Shown here: positions 20,110-28,664 of the stretch, piece after piece
Layout of the letters: every line of letters starts with the position of its first letter
How positions within the stretch are numbered: the stretch's first letter is position 1
NCBI GenBank assembly: GCA_022614805.1
Contig: JAKEHY010000017.1
Location: 81,758-145,757 of the forward strand
From: Candidatus Zixiibacteriota bacterium
Lineage (GTDB): Bacteria; Zixibacteria; MSB-5A5; DSPP01
Reading direction: 5' to 3'
Length of the DNA: 64,000 bases
Program-made: the position numbers and the translations under genes
Notes under the pieces: generated by a model
What the model saw: the letters and a program-made list of their open reading frames with translations, nothing else
The model's database searches: none
What the model was told of the DNA's origin: nothing

Positions 20110-20700
20110 TCACGTTTTGTTCCCGGTCACCACCCGCGCCGGACGGGAAAGTTCCGCGGCGATAATCGCTTCCAACCGTTTTACGCTGGCTTTCACCGTT
20201 TGGTTCACAATCCAATAATCGTATTGCCGGGCGGCCGCCAGTTCCCGCTTGGCGTCGGTCAGGCGCCGCCGCAATTCCGATTTCGATTCGGTTCCCCGGC
20301 CGGACAGCCGGGACTTAAGCGTTTTCCAGCCGGGGGGGAATATAAAAATCAGAACGGCGTTCGGGGAAATTCTTTTTATGGCCCGCGCCCCCTGGCGGTT
20401 GACGTCGAACAAAATTACGTGCGGTTCTCTTTTTGATTGCGTAGGCCCGGCCGGCGTGCCGTAGTAAAATCCGTGAATTTTGGCCCATTCCAAAAGCCGG
20501 CCTTTCTTCCGCAGGCGCAGAAATTCCTTTTCCGAAATGAAACTATAATCCCGGCCGTTTTTCTCCCCTTTGCGCGGTGGCCGCGTGGTCACCGACGTGG
20601 AAAAACCGAAGGCCGGATGTTTTTTTAAAATGGTTTTAACCAACGTCGTTTTTCCGGCTCCGGAGGGAGCGGAAACGACCACCCACAGCGGATTGGACAA
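20110..20700 (-). CDS. gmk: Guanylate kinase
   Basis: 196 residues. P-loop SAPSGAGKTT, then STSVTTRPPRKGEKNGRDY for GMP binding, and ILFDVNRQGARAI, where the usual DIDxQG is DVNRQG. Converts GMP to GDP with ATP. Two bp separate it from yicC upstream. Confidence 0.95.
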   Translation of the reverse strand: MSNPLWVVVSAPSGAGKTTLVKTILKKHPAFGFSTSVTTRPPRKGEKNGRDYSFISEKEFLRLRKKGRLLEWAKIHGFYYGTPAGPTQSKREPHVILFDVNRQGARAIKRISPNAVLIFIFPPGWKTLKSRLSGRGTESKSELRRRLTDAKRELAAARQYDYWIVNQTVKASVKRLEAIIAAELSRPARVVTGNKT

Positions 20701-20702
20701 AT

Positions 20703-21569
20703 CTACTCCACGTTCTGAACCTGTTCGCGCAGCTTTTCCAGTTCCTCTTTTACGGAAATCACCCGCCGGGCCACGGATGCGGCCAGCGCCTTGGAGCCGA
20801 GCGTGTTCACCTCCCGCCCCATTTCCTGAAGGAAAAACCCCAGGCGCTTGCCGACCGGCCCGTCGGCGGACAGCGCCGTGCCAAACCCTTCAATGTGGCT
20901 TTTTAAACGAACGAGCTCTTCGGTCACGTCCGACCGTTCGGCCGTCAGGGCCGTTTCCTGCTCCACCCGAACCGGGTCATACTTTCCCTCCCCCAAAAGT
21001 TCCTTGACGCGCGCCTCTAACTTTTGGCGGTAGGCCTCCTTGTGGGCCGGGATTTCCTTTTCAATCTCCACCACCTCACCGGTTATCAGACTCAATCGGT
21101 TTTGAAAATCTCCCGCCAGTCTCCGTCCCTCTTCCTGGCGGGAGCGGTTCAACTCGTTCAAGGCATTCGTCAGCACCTCCTGCACCAGTTCCAAAGCCCC
21201 TTGGGGCGCTTCCTCCAACTCCTCCTTGACCCACCAGGGCAGGTAGAGCAAATCCTCCAGTTTCGGTTCCCCCTTGAGTTTGAACTTCCTTTTTGCGGTT
21301 CTCAGCCAGTCCAAAAAGGCCTTCACCTGGGCCGGGTCGAAGGCCCAAGCCGGTCGGTCTTTTTCTTCCCAGCGGATGCTGACATTCACTTTTCCCCGCT
21401 CCATCCGTTTGCTTAAAAACTCCCGCAGGGTAAATTCCAACCCGTAAAGAAATCGGGGTAAACGGAACGAAAACTCCAGAAAACGGCTGTTCAAAGAGGC
21501 GATTTCCGCCGAAAGGCGGTGCCCCCCCTTTTCCAATTCGGCCCGGCCGAAACCGGTCATACTCTGCAT
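20703..21569 (-). CDS. yicC: YicC-family endoribonuclease
   Basis: 288 residues. The N-terminus MQSMTGFGRAE and the block SLNSRFLEFSFRLPR are diagnostic; the C-terminal domain ends with the ERSDVTEELVRLKSHIEGF and LGFFLQEMGREVNTLGSKA blocks. Members are RNases acting on structured RNAs. It is the first gene of the minus-strand run yicC-gmk-rpoZ-topA-xerC-hslV-hslU-argF. Confidence 0.93.
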   Translation of the reverse strand: MQSMTGFGRAELEKGGHRLSAEIASLNSRFLEFSFRLPRFLYGLEFTLREFLSKRMERGKVNVSIRWEEKDRPAWAFDPAQVKAFLDWLRTAKRKFKLKGEPKLEDLLYLPWWVKEELEEAPQGALELVQEVLTNALNELNRSRQEEGRRLAGDFQNRLSLITGEVVEIEKEIPAHKEAYRQKLEARVKELLGEGKYDPVRVEQETALTAERSDVTEELVRLKSHIEGFGTALSADGPVGKRLGFFLQEMGREVNTLGSKALAASVARRVISVKEELEKLREQVQNVE

Positions 21570-21639
21570 AGAAAAAAGAAGTTATAAATCCAAACGGCTT
21601 TGTCAAAAGAAAAACTTTACGGCCTGTGTTTTGACCTTG

Positions 21640-21667
21640 GTAGGGGTTTGATTAATCAAACCCCTAC
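21640..21667. repeat. GTAGGGG palindromic repeat (28 bp, perfect)
   Basis: Perfect 28-bp palindrome with ends GTAGGGG/CCCCTAC and centre GATTAATC, in the gap between the divergent yicC and NFACT genes. It matches 16541-16567 except for one base. Confidence 0.9.
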
Positions 21668-21711
21668 ATTACGGGATTTGACCCCTTTTCAGGTAGAGAA
21701 TAAATTCCGGT

Positions 21712-23394
21712 ATGCTTCTGTATCCGCTTTTGACTAGCTGGGTGGCGCGCGAGTTGGAACAAAAAAACAAAGGGATGCGGCTGGAATCTGCCCGCACTTC
21801 CGAGGCCCGCAAGGCGGTCTGGTTGACCCTCTTCGACGCCCGCCAAACCGCCGAAAAGAAAAAACTTCATCTCTTTTTTTCCCTCCGGCCCGGTCAACAG
21901 CTTTTCTTTTTCGCCCCGGTAGGGGAAGCAAAAAACCATCCCGGGTGGGAGAATTTTGATTCCGGTCTCGGCGGGGCATTCGTAAAAACGGTTCGGCAGA
22001 AGGGAAACGACTCGGTGATTGAGATGGCTTTCACCCATCGTGAACCTTCTTATGGTGGAGATTTTTCTCTCCGCTTCGTTCTATTCGGCAACGAAGCCCG
22101 GTTGGAGCTCCTTAAGCCGCCCGATTCCGAAAAATCGGAAAGAATCTGGCCAAAGGAAATCTCTGGAGATTCCCCAAAAACCGTCGACGAATTCGTCCTA
22201 ACCTTTTCCGGTGCCGAAAATTATCTGAACCGGCATTCGGAAATCCCCTTGAATGAATCCCTGCGCAAGGCCTTGCGAATTCCGGCTTTCCTGTCTTTGG
22301 AGTTTCTCCACCTCGCCCAAATCGATCCGGAGGCAAGCTTTAATGCAGTCTCCCCCGAACAGAAAAAATCTCTGCAGGAAACCATCCGGCCCCTGTTCGA
22401 GCAAAAAGATTTCACCCCGACCCTGATTTTTGAAAAAAGACAGCCCAAAGGAATTTCTCCGCTCCTGCTGCAATCAACCAAAACGGAAAAGCAGAAACAG
22501 TTCGACTTATTCCTCGATGCCTTCTCGTATGCCGCCGTCTGGAATGAGTTGAAAAAATATGAGAAAAAGCTTGAAGTTGAAAAGAAAGATTTACAGGAGC
22601 GCAAGGGGAAAATCGAAACCGAGTTAAAAAGCTTTGAGAACCCCGAACGGTTGAGACAAATGGGAGATTTGATTCTGGCCGCAAAGGATAAAACCGCCCC
22701 GCGCTCTACCAAGTTGGTAACCGAAAACTGGTATGAAAACCCGCCGGCAGAAATTCGAATTCCTCTCGACCCGGCCAAGACCGCCAGGCAAAACGCCGAG
22801 GCCTACTTTTCCAAATTTAGAAAATCCGAAAGAGCCTTGGAGCTTTTACCGAAACGCATTAAAGAAACCGAAAATGAACTGAAAAAAGTGGAGGGCCTTC
22901 TTAACCGAATCGATGCCGAAGAAACGGTCGAGGAAAAATGGCGATTGGTTCAGGAATTGGAAACCCTCTACCCTTCCCCGACCACTATAAAAAAGGTCAA
23001 AGCCAAAGAAAAACCGCAAATCGGCTGGACGTTTTGGACGAAGGACGGCTTTCAATTTCGGGTGGGTCGGAGCTCGGAGGAAAACGACCGGCTAACCCTT
23101 TATGAAGCCAAGAAAAACGACCTGTTTTTGCACGCCTCCCAGTCTCCCGGCTCGCACGTGATTTTGGTGGCCGAAAAACGGCCATTCCCAAAGGAAGCGA
23201 TACTCGAGGCCGCCGCCGCGGCGGCCTATTTTTCCAAGGCCCGCCATTCCACCAAGGTCAATGTGGATTATACCGAGGCGCGCTACGTGCAAAAGCCGCG
23301 CAAGGCCAAACCTGGGCTGGTGGTTTTAATGCGCTCGAAGTCGGTGATGGTGTATCCTAAAAAGCCGGAACGGCAGAATAACGCGGAAACGTAA
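21712..23394 (+). CDS. NFACT-family ribosome quality-control protein (RqcH/FbpA-like)
   Basis: 560 residues. An N-terminal NFACT-N-like part (starting LLYPLLTSWVARELEQ) is followed by long coiled coils (about 275-315 and 370-415) and a C-terminal NFACT-R domain (GWTFWTKDGFQFRVGRSSEENDRL, then LFLHASQSPGSHVILV). RqcH-type proteins bind stalled 50S subunits and add C-terminal alanine tails. The N-terminal glycosylase-like motifs are weakly conserved by eye, so the exact subgroup is uncertain. Confidence 0.85.
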   Translation: MLLYPLLTSWVARELEQKNKGMRLESARTSEARKAVWLTLFDARQTAEKKKLHLFFSLRPGQQLFFFAPVGEAKNHPGWENFDSGLGGAFVKTVRQKGNDSVIEMAFTHREPSYGGDFSLRFVLFGNEARLELLKPPDSEKSERIWPKEISGDSPKTVDEFVLTFSGAENYLNRHSEIPLNESLRKALRIPAFLSLEFLHLAQIDPEASFNAVSPEQKKSLQETIRPLFEQKDFTPTLIFEKRQPKGISPLLLQSTKTEKQKQFDLFLDAFSYAAVWNELKKYEKKLEVEKKDLQERKGKIETELKSFENPERLRQMGDLILAAKDKTAPRSTKLVTENWYENPPAEIRIPLDPAKTARQNAEAYFSKFRKSERALELLPKRIKETENELKKVEGLLNRIDAEETVEEKWRLVQELETLYPSPTTIKKVKAKEKPQIGWTFWTKDGFQFRVGRSSEENDRLTLYEAKKNDLFLHASQSPGSHVILVAEKRPFPKEAILEAAAAAAYFSKARHSTKVNVDYTEARYVQKPRKAKPGLVVLMRSKSVMVYPKKPERQNNAET

Positions 23395-23418
23395 TAGTGC
23401 ACCCTACCCTGCGCTCTG

Positions 23419-23450
23419 CAAAAAAAGTGCAGCCGAATTTCGCCGGCTTA
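23419..23450 (-). terminator. Rho-independent terminator of the DUF6176-like gene
   Basis: On the minus strand AGCCG pairs with CGGCT, followed four bases later by seven T; the hairpin begins at the gene's stop codon. Confidence 0.55.
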
Positions 23451-23792
23451 TTTCATTAAAGTTCGAATGCGGGCTGGAATCATAACCACCTGTGGGCGTA
23501 AATCCGTTTTCCCGCGTCTGATATCGATGCATTCTTTCGAAAATTTGATATGCTCCCGGTCAATCTTGAAAGGGGAAGTCGTAACGTGTTCACCACTTTC
23601 CCCCTGAATGGAAAACCAGTACAAAAACTCATCCTTTCCGGCCTTCTCTCTAAAAATGACCTCAACATACATTTTTTCCCGCTTTAAAGTCCGCATAACC
23701 TCCGGCAGCCGGCTCCTTAACATTTTCATCCAGCGGTCTACGCGCTTCGATTTTCTTCTTTTAACGTAAAAACGGCTGAGTTCTATTATCAT
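23448..23792 (-). CDS. DUF6176-like small protein
   Basis: 114 residues, cytoplasmic, rich in Arg and Lys. Blocks RVDRWMKMLRSRLPEVMRTLKREKMYVEVIF, EFLYWFSIQG and QVVMIPARIR resemble a small family I know as DUF6176, which looks like an alpha/beta dimeric barrel. Function unknown. It stands alone between the NFACT gene and the kinase/phosphatase cluster and has its own terminator, so it is likely a single-gene unit. Confidence 0.7.
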   Translation of the reverse strand: MIIELSRFYVKRRKSKRVDRWMKMLRSRLPEVMRTLKREKMYVEVIFREKAGKDEFLYWFSIQGESGEHVTTSPFKIDREHIKFSKECIDIRRGKTDLRPQVVMIPARIRTLMK

Positions 23793-23817
23793 ATATGGCC
23801 TCCAACCGTTAACGGGT

Positions 23818-23848
23818 TAAAAAAAGGCAGCCGCCGCGGACTGCCTGT
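23818..23848 (-). terminator. Rho-independent terminator of the PknB-FHA-PP2C operon
   Basis: On the minus strand AGGCAGTCC pairs with GGCTGCCT around a short GC-rich loop, followed by seven T. It lies 18 bp after the phosphatase stop. Confidence 0.85.
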
Positions 23849-23865
23849 GTGAATTCGAAAAGACC

Positions 23866-24807
23866 TTAAAAAATCAGCCACTTCTTTTTCTTTTTGTCCT
23901 TCATCTCCCGGGTCGGTTCCTTGTCGTCCAAAATGAGGTCATCCTTGCCGAACATTTTCAAAAGCAGCTGGTCGGTGGCCACCGCTTCCGCTTCACTTTC
24001 CTCCGGGACGGTGACAAAAACCGGCGGGCGCGCATTCGTCTGTCCATCGGCTTCGACTACCCGCACCAAGACGACCGTGACGTTGTCGTCTCCGCCGTTG
24101 GCGTTGGCCCTTGCAATCAAACCGGCCGCCGCTTTTTCCAGGCCGGGGTTGGCCAACAAAATCTCCAAAATCTCATCGTCCGAAATCATCCCTGAAAGTC
24201 CGTCCGAGCAGAACAGGTACACATCCCCCGCTTTGACCGGTTCCAGACCCACATCCACTTTAACGGCCGGGCGTATACCCAAAGCGCGGGTGATGAAGTT
24301 GCGGTCGGGAAAGCTGGCGGCCTCCTCGGCTTTGAGTTCGCCGGAGGCAACCAGCTCCTCTATCCAGGAATGGTCGACGGTTAGGCGGCGGATGACCGAG
24401 TCGCGCAAAAGATAGCAGCGGGAATCCCCAACGTGGCAAATGGCAAACCGGCCCGGAGTGAAAATCCCCGCCACCACCGTGGTTCCCATCCCCCGCATCC
24501 GCACGGCCTGGGCCGAGGCCCGGAAAATCCGCCGGTTGGCCAGGCGGATGCCGCGTATCAGATTGCGGGTGGAAGGGGAGAGTTCTTCGCCGATTCCTTC
24601 CGGCAGGTAATCCGTCCCCGGCGGCTCGACGGCCATCATTTTTTCGAGTGCATCCACGGCCGCCCGGCTGGCGACTTCCCCCGCCTTGTGCCCCCCCATC
24701 CCGTCACAGACCGCCACCACTCCCCGTTCCGGAAGGGTTAAAAAGCTGTCCTCGTTTTGTTCCCTTTTGCGCCCTACGTCGGAGAGGGCGTACACATCCA
24801 ATTTCAA
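23866..24807 (-). CDS. PP2C-family protein serine/threonine phosphatase
   Basis: 313 residues. PP2C motifs in order: SDVGRKREQNEDSF, VAVCDGMGGHKAGEVAS, AICHVGDSRCYLLRD, LFCSDGLSGM and ANGGDDNVTVVLV, which provide the metal-binding aspartates. A ~60-residue Lys-rich tail follows. It should reverse phosphorylation by the adjacent PEGA-domain kinase. Third gene of the kinase-FHA-phosphatase operon. Confidence 0.92.
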   Translation of the reverse strand: MKLDVYALSDVGRKREQNEDSFLTLPERGVVAVCDGMGGHKAGEVASRAAVDALEKMMAVEPPGTDYLPEGIGEELSPSTRNLIRGIRLANRRIFRASAQAVRMRGMGTTVVAGIFTPGRFAICHVGDSRCYLLRDSVIRRLTVDHSWIEELVASGELKAEEAASFPDRNFITRALGIRPAVKVDVGLEPVKAGDVYLFCSDGLSGMISDDEILEILLANPGLEKAAAGLIARANANGGDDNVTVVLVRVVEADGQTNARPPVFVTVPEESEAEAVATDQLLLKMFGKDDLILDDKEPTREMKDKKKKKWLIF

Positions 24808-24825
24808 ACGAACTCCTCGTTGTCC

Positions 24826-25848
24826 CTACTTAAGTATGATCCAACCCAGAACTGACAATAAAATTATAATTCCGCCAATAATCCAGAAGATTTTTTGGGC
24901 GAAAAACAGATTTTTTTTGGGCTCCTTCCCCGTCCGGGGAGGGGCGAAATCGAGCCGGTCGCCGGAGGCGAGCCGGAAGATGGTGGGGACTTTCTCGCTC
25001 AAAATGCCGATTTCATCCCCGATTTTGAGAGGCAACCCCTTCTCCGGCTTGATTTTTTTTCCGTTGACCATCACCCCCAACTTGGAACCGACATCAAGGA
25101 TGGAAAAATCAACGCCCCCGCCGCCGGGGGTAAAAATGTTCGACCAGAAAAAGGAGGCGTGGCGGCGGGAGATGGAGGTATCCAGCTCCCCCTGTTCATC
25201 CTCCCGCACGACGATTTCGTTCGCCTCCTTATCCCGCCCGATTTTGGTCTCTCCCGGCTTAACCCGAAACCGCCGGCCGGCCAGAGGCCCCCAGACGGCC
25301 AAAAAATAGTATTCGTCCGCATGGGCGGGAGCTTCAAAAACGTCGCTAATCTTTGTCCGCTCCGGCCGTGCGGCTATCATCGTTTTCTCCGCCGCCGCAT
25401 CGCGGGCTGCCGGACGGGAGGCCGCCGGTTCTTTTGGTTTAGGAGAAGTCGGCGACGATTGCTGAATTTGGGGAATTTTACCGGTGGGGGCTTCGGGTTC
25501 CGGCCCGGTCGAAAGAGAGGGAGGCGGCGACTCGACGGCCAATCCCTCCGCCTCCTCCGGCAGACGGCTGAAAACCAGAATATATGGACCGATTTTTATT
25601 TCGTCCCCGTCCGAAAGCGGCCGTTCGCCGGAAATTTCCGCCCCGTTGACGATGAGTTGCGGAAAAGCTCCGGCCGGCTTGATGAAAAAACCATGCCCTT
25701 TTGGCCAGATGACGGCTTCTTCCTTCCCCACCGTCCAGTCATCGATTTTAACGTCCGCCAGCCGGTCGGAGCCGACCCGCAAGCTTTTGGCCTCGAGGCG
25801 GAATATTTGAACGATTTCGGAATCTTTTTTTAAGACAATTTTGGGCAT
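24826..25848 (-). CDS. Tail-anchored double-FHA-domain protein
   Basis: 340 residues. Two FHA domains: one near 20-75 (LRVGSDRLADVKI ... VNGAEISGERPLSDGDEIKIG) and one near 190-270 (TKIGRDKEANEIVV ... SISRRHASFFW ... VNGKKI). A Pro/Ala-rich linker joins them. The C-terminal ~20 residues form a single membrane helix, so the protein is tail-anchored. FHA domains bind phosphothreonine; it is the expected reader for the neighbouring kinase, 6 bp upstream. The first domain lacks the SxxH pattern, so the second is the likelier phosphopeptide binder. Confidence 0.85.
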   Translation of the reverse strand: MPKIVLKKDSEIVQIFRLEAKSLRVGSDRLADVKIDDWTVGKEEAVIWPKGHGFFIKPAGAFPQLIVNGAEISGERPLSDGDEIKIGPYILVFSRLPEEAEGLAVESPPPSLSTGPEPEAPTGKIPQIQQSSPTSPKPKEPAASRPAARDAAAEKTMIAARPERTKISDVFEAPAHADEYYFLAVWGPLAGRRFRVKPGETKIGRDKEANEIVVREDEQGELDTSISRRHASFFWSNIFTPGGGGVDFSILDVGSKLGVMVNGKKIKPEKGLPLKIGDEIGILSEKVPTIFRLASGDRLDFAPPRTGKEPKKNLFFAQKIFWIIGGIIILLSVLGWIILK

Positions 25849-25854
25849 ACGCCC

Positions 25855-28197
25855 CTACCGGCTGGAACTGGAAGACCGGCGCAACGTGCAGGGGAGCATT
25901 TTCCCCTGTCCTGCCACCACGGCAAACTCTTCCGAGAACGGCTCGAACCCCGGCGGGGATACGGTCACCCTGTACATCCCGCCGGACAACTCGGCGTAAA
26001 AGACGCCGCTGCCGTCGGTTTTTCCCTGGGCCACAATCTCGCGCGTCCTTCGACTGCGGATGGTCACCGGAGCCCCGGAAAGATTGTTTTCCCGCTCGTC
26101 TTTGACCACGATTCGGGTGCGGGAATCAGCCGGCTTTTTATCCGGAGAAGCAATGGAACGGGTTGAGCCGCCCGGGGCCGGTCTTTTTTCCGTAACCGCC
26201 ACCGTCGATGAGCCCAAGGGCTTCAATTCTGCCGTATAAACCGGCTCGGTGGCTGCCTCCACGTCCAGGGTTACCTGCTTCGGCTCATAGCCGGAAAGCG
26301 CAAAGCGGAGCTTTTGTTTGCCGTAATCCAAGAGCAGGCGCGGGTTTTGGGCCGTGTTGCCGGATGGGGCAGTGTCCTTCCCCAAAAAGACGGAAGCGCC
26401 GGAGGGGTTGCTGCGAAACTCGATTTCTTTTTTAAAGTACCCGGTGACGTTAAAATTCAAAGAGGGTGTTTTGCCGGCCGCAAAACGCCACAGCCGGGCA
26501 TCGGCCATATCGGCTGCCTCCCGCAGGGGGTCGAGCCGGAAGCCGGTAAGCTCCCACCCAGCCGGCCCCCGCAACTTCAACTCGAACGGCTCGTTCAACT
26601 TCCAGCGAATGGATAGGGGTGTTTTCCCCAGCTCGGCGCCGTTGACCAAAACCGCCGCCCCAGCCGGGACGGAGACCAACTGCACCGGCGCTTCAAAAAC
26701 ATAGGTCAGCTCTTTTCTTTGCTCCTTGGGATAAGAAAGATGCACCATCAAATCCGGCAAACCCGGTTTGCGGAAAACGAGGTCATGCTCCCCTTCCGGA
26801 AGGTCTTTCAACTCAATGGGGGTGGCCCCCTCTTCTTTTTCGCCGTTGATGAAAACCATCGCCCCGGAGGGAACGGTGCTTAAAGTAACCGTTTTTTTGG
26901 CGAACAGCACAAACCAAAGCGCCGCCCCTACGATGAGAATTCCAGCGGCGATGCCGATAGGCCAAACTATGCTTTTCTTTTTTCCCGTAACCTCCGGAGG
27001 TCTTTTCACCGGCCTTGGCGGTGGAGTTGCCTTGAGCATCGTAGGTGCTTCGGCGCTGGCCGATTTTTTGGGTGGAGGCGCTTTGGGCGTCCCGACAGCC
27101 GAGGGAGCCGCATCGGCGCCGGCGGCCGCCTGAACGACGTCTTTCACCGGCACCTCCTCATCATCCCTTACCCCGCGGTACTGCACTTCTCGGGTGGCGA
27201 TAATCTGTTTGGACTTGTCGGCAATCCGTCTCAACGTATCGGTCGTGTCTTCCTTGGGCGGCCGCTCGTCCGGCCGCAGCATCAAAAGAGAGTTGACGAA
27301 GCGGGATAATTCCGCCTGGGGGGACTCCAAGGGGGAGGTGCGTTGGTAGTTGTACAAATCTACGTACATCTCCCCGGCCGCCTGATAGCGCTCCAAGGGG
27401 TCTTTTTTGAGCGCTTTCAAAACGATGCGCTGAAGGGGAACCGGCACGTTTTTTTCCAGAAGCGGCTCGGTATCCACCCGGGCGGTGACGATGTTTTTCA
27501 TCACGGAATAGTCCGACTCCCCGGAGAAAAGCTGCCGGGTGGTCAAAACTTCGTAAAGTGCAATGCCCAAGCTGAACAAATCGGAGCGGGCGTCGATTTT
27601 CTTCCCTTCCAACTGTTCCGGGGACATATAGTTGACTTTGCCTTTCAAAATGCCGGTGCGGGTTTCCTTGGCGACCCGCTGGCGGGCCTTGGCGATGCCG
27701 AAGTCAATCAATTTCACGTCGCCGGAGACCGACATCATTATGTTGGAAGGGGAAATGTCCCGGTGGATGATGTTTAAGGGATGTCCCGTGCGGCGGTCTT
27801 TGGCATGGTGGGCATAGTCCAAGGCCTTGCAGACCTCAGCGACAATGTGCACCCCCAAATCCCGCGGGAAGAAAACCTGGTCCCGCTCGCAACGTTCCAG
27901 AGCGGAGCGGAGGTCGATGCCTTCGATGTATTCCATTATAAGGAAGACTCGGCCTTCATCGGTTTTGCGCAGGTCGAGGACTTGGATGATGTTGGAATGG
28001 GCCAGCTTGGCGGTGTTCATCGCCTCGTCTGTGAACATATCCATATATTGCTGGTCGCCGACGAGTGAAGGGGCGATTTCCTTGATGGCCACCGGCTTGT
28101 CCAAAGTCTGATCCCAGCCGTAATAGACGAGGCCGAAGCCCCCTTCCTTCAGCTTGCGGATAAGCTCGTATTTCCCGTCTATCAATACCCTTGTCAT
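25855..28197 (-). CDS. Membrane Ser/Thr protein kinase with PEGA domains
   Basis: 780 residues. Kinase domain at about 10-275: GGFGLVYYGWD (nucleotide loop), VAIKEIAP (Lys), IIHRDISPSNIM (catalytic loop) and LIDFGIAKA (DFG). A disordered linker leads to a membrane helix near 415-437 (IVWPIGIAAGILIVGAALWFVLF). Outside lie PEGA-like repeats (STVPSGAMVFINGE, SVPAGAAVLVNGAELGKTPL, SNPSGASVFLG) and a C-terminal regulatory-like sandwich. The lack of PASTA repeats and the HRDIS loop resemble kinases of myxobacteria and FCB groups. It heads the kinase-FHA-phosphatase operon. Confidence 0.93.
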   Translation of the reverse strand: MTRVLIDGKYELIRKLKEGGFGLVYYGWDQTLDKPVAIKEIAPSLVGDQQYMDMFTDEAMNTAKLAHSNIIQVLDLRKTDEGRVFLIMEYIEGIDLRSALERCERDQVFFPRDLGVHIVAEVCKALDYAHHAKDRRTGHPLNIIHRDISPSNIMMSVSGDVKLIDFGIAKARQRVAKETRTGILKGKVNYMSPEQLEGKKIDARSDLFSLGIALYEVLTTRQLFSGESDYSVMKNIVTARVDTEPLLEKNVPVPLQRIVLKALKKDPLERYQAAGEMYVDLYNYQRTSPLESPQAELSRFVNSLLMLRPDERPPKEDTTDTLRRIADKSKQIIATREVQYRGVRDDEEVPVKDVVQAAAGADAAPSAVGTPKAPPPKKSASAEAPTMLKATPPPRPVKRPPEVTGKKKSIVWPIGIAAGILIVGAALWFVLFAKKTVTLSTVPSGAMVFINGEKEEGATPIELKDLPEGEHDLVFRKPGLPDLMVHLSYPKEQRKELTYVFEAPVQLVSVPAGAAVLVNGAELGKTPLSIRWKLNEPFELKLRGPAGWELTGFRLDPLREAADMADARLWRFAAGKTPSLNFNVTGYFKKEIEFRSNPSGASVFLGKDTAPSGNTAQNPRLLLDYGKQKLRFALSGYEPKQVTLDVEAATEPVYTAELKPLGSSTVAVTEKRPAPGGSTRSIASPDKKPADSRTRIVVKDERENNLSGAPVTIRSRRTREIVAQGKTDGSGVFYAELSGGMYRVTVSPPGFEPFSEEFAVVAGQGKMLPCTLRRSSSSSR

Positions 28198-28206
28198 TTA
28201 TCCCTC

Positions 28207-28235
28207 AAGGTAGTTTATCGGCCAAAGGTTGTCAA
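28207..28235 (-). promoter_or_regulatory. Candidate promoter of the PknB operon
   Basis: TTGACA, 17-bp spacer, TACCTT on the minus strand, ending 10 bp before the ATG at 28197. A start this close would give an almost leaderless message, so the placement is tentative. Confidence 0.4.
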
Positions 28236-28664
28236 TTATTGCTAAAATCGCCTCCCTCTTTAATCCTTACGGATTATGGGCAAAAAAGTTGTGGGGCGCA
28301 TGTTGGAAAACTCCCGTTTCGCAGACTACAGATGCAGTGGGCAGCACCCTTCGCCATCACTTCTATGTACGGATAGCCCCTGTATTGGGTGGCCCCGGAG
28401 CCCCTGCTCCGGAGAAAAAAGGCGCCAACAAAAGCCGGCATCCTCCCTCCACCAGGCAGACACTCGAGCTTGGAGAACTGCCTGGCCGCGCTGGAATGCG
28501 CCAAATGGTGATGCCGGCGGGGAACCACCCGTTTACTGCACTACTTTTTATACGAAACGACCCCGGTCAAGGATGCAGAAATCGGTTGGGGGGTCACACT
28601 CGAAGCTGCCGCGCTTGATGTGGATAGGAAGTAACGGCAAAACCAGTTTAATGGCAGAACAATA
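28236..28664. other. Intergenic region, no gene recognised
   Basis: About 430 bp between the porin gene and the kinase promoter. Short frames exist (for example 28274-28528, minus) but have no recognisable composition or start site. One GC hairpin (CCGGAG-N6-CTCCGG, 28395-28412) is visible, without a T-tract in a useful position. Confidence 0.5.

Noticed and set aside
28274-28528. 84-residue ORF upstream of the PknB gene
   Set aside because: No start signal or recognisable composition; likely chance.
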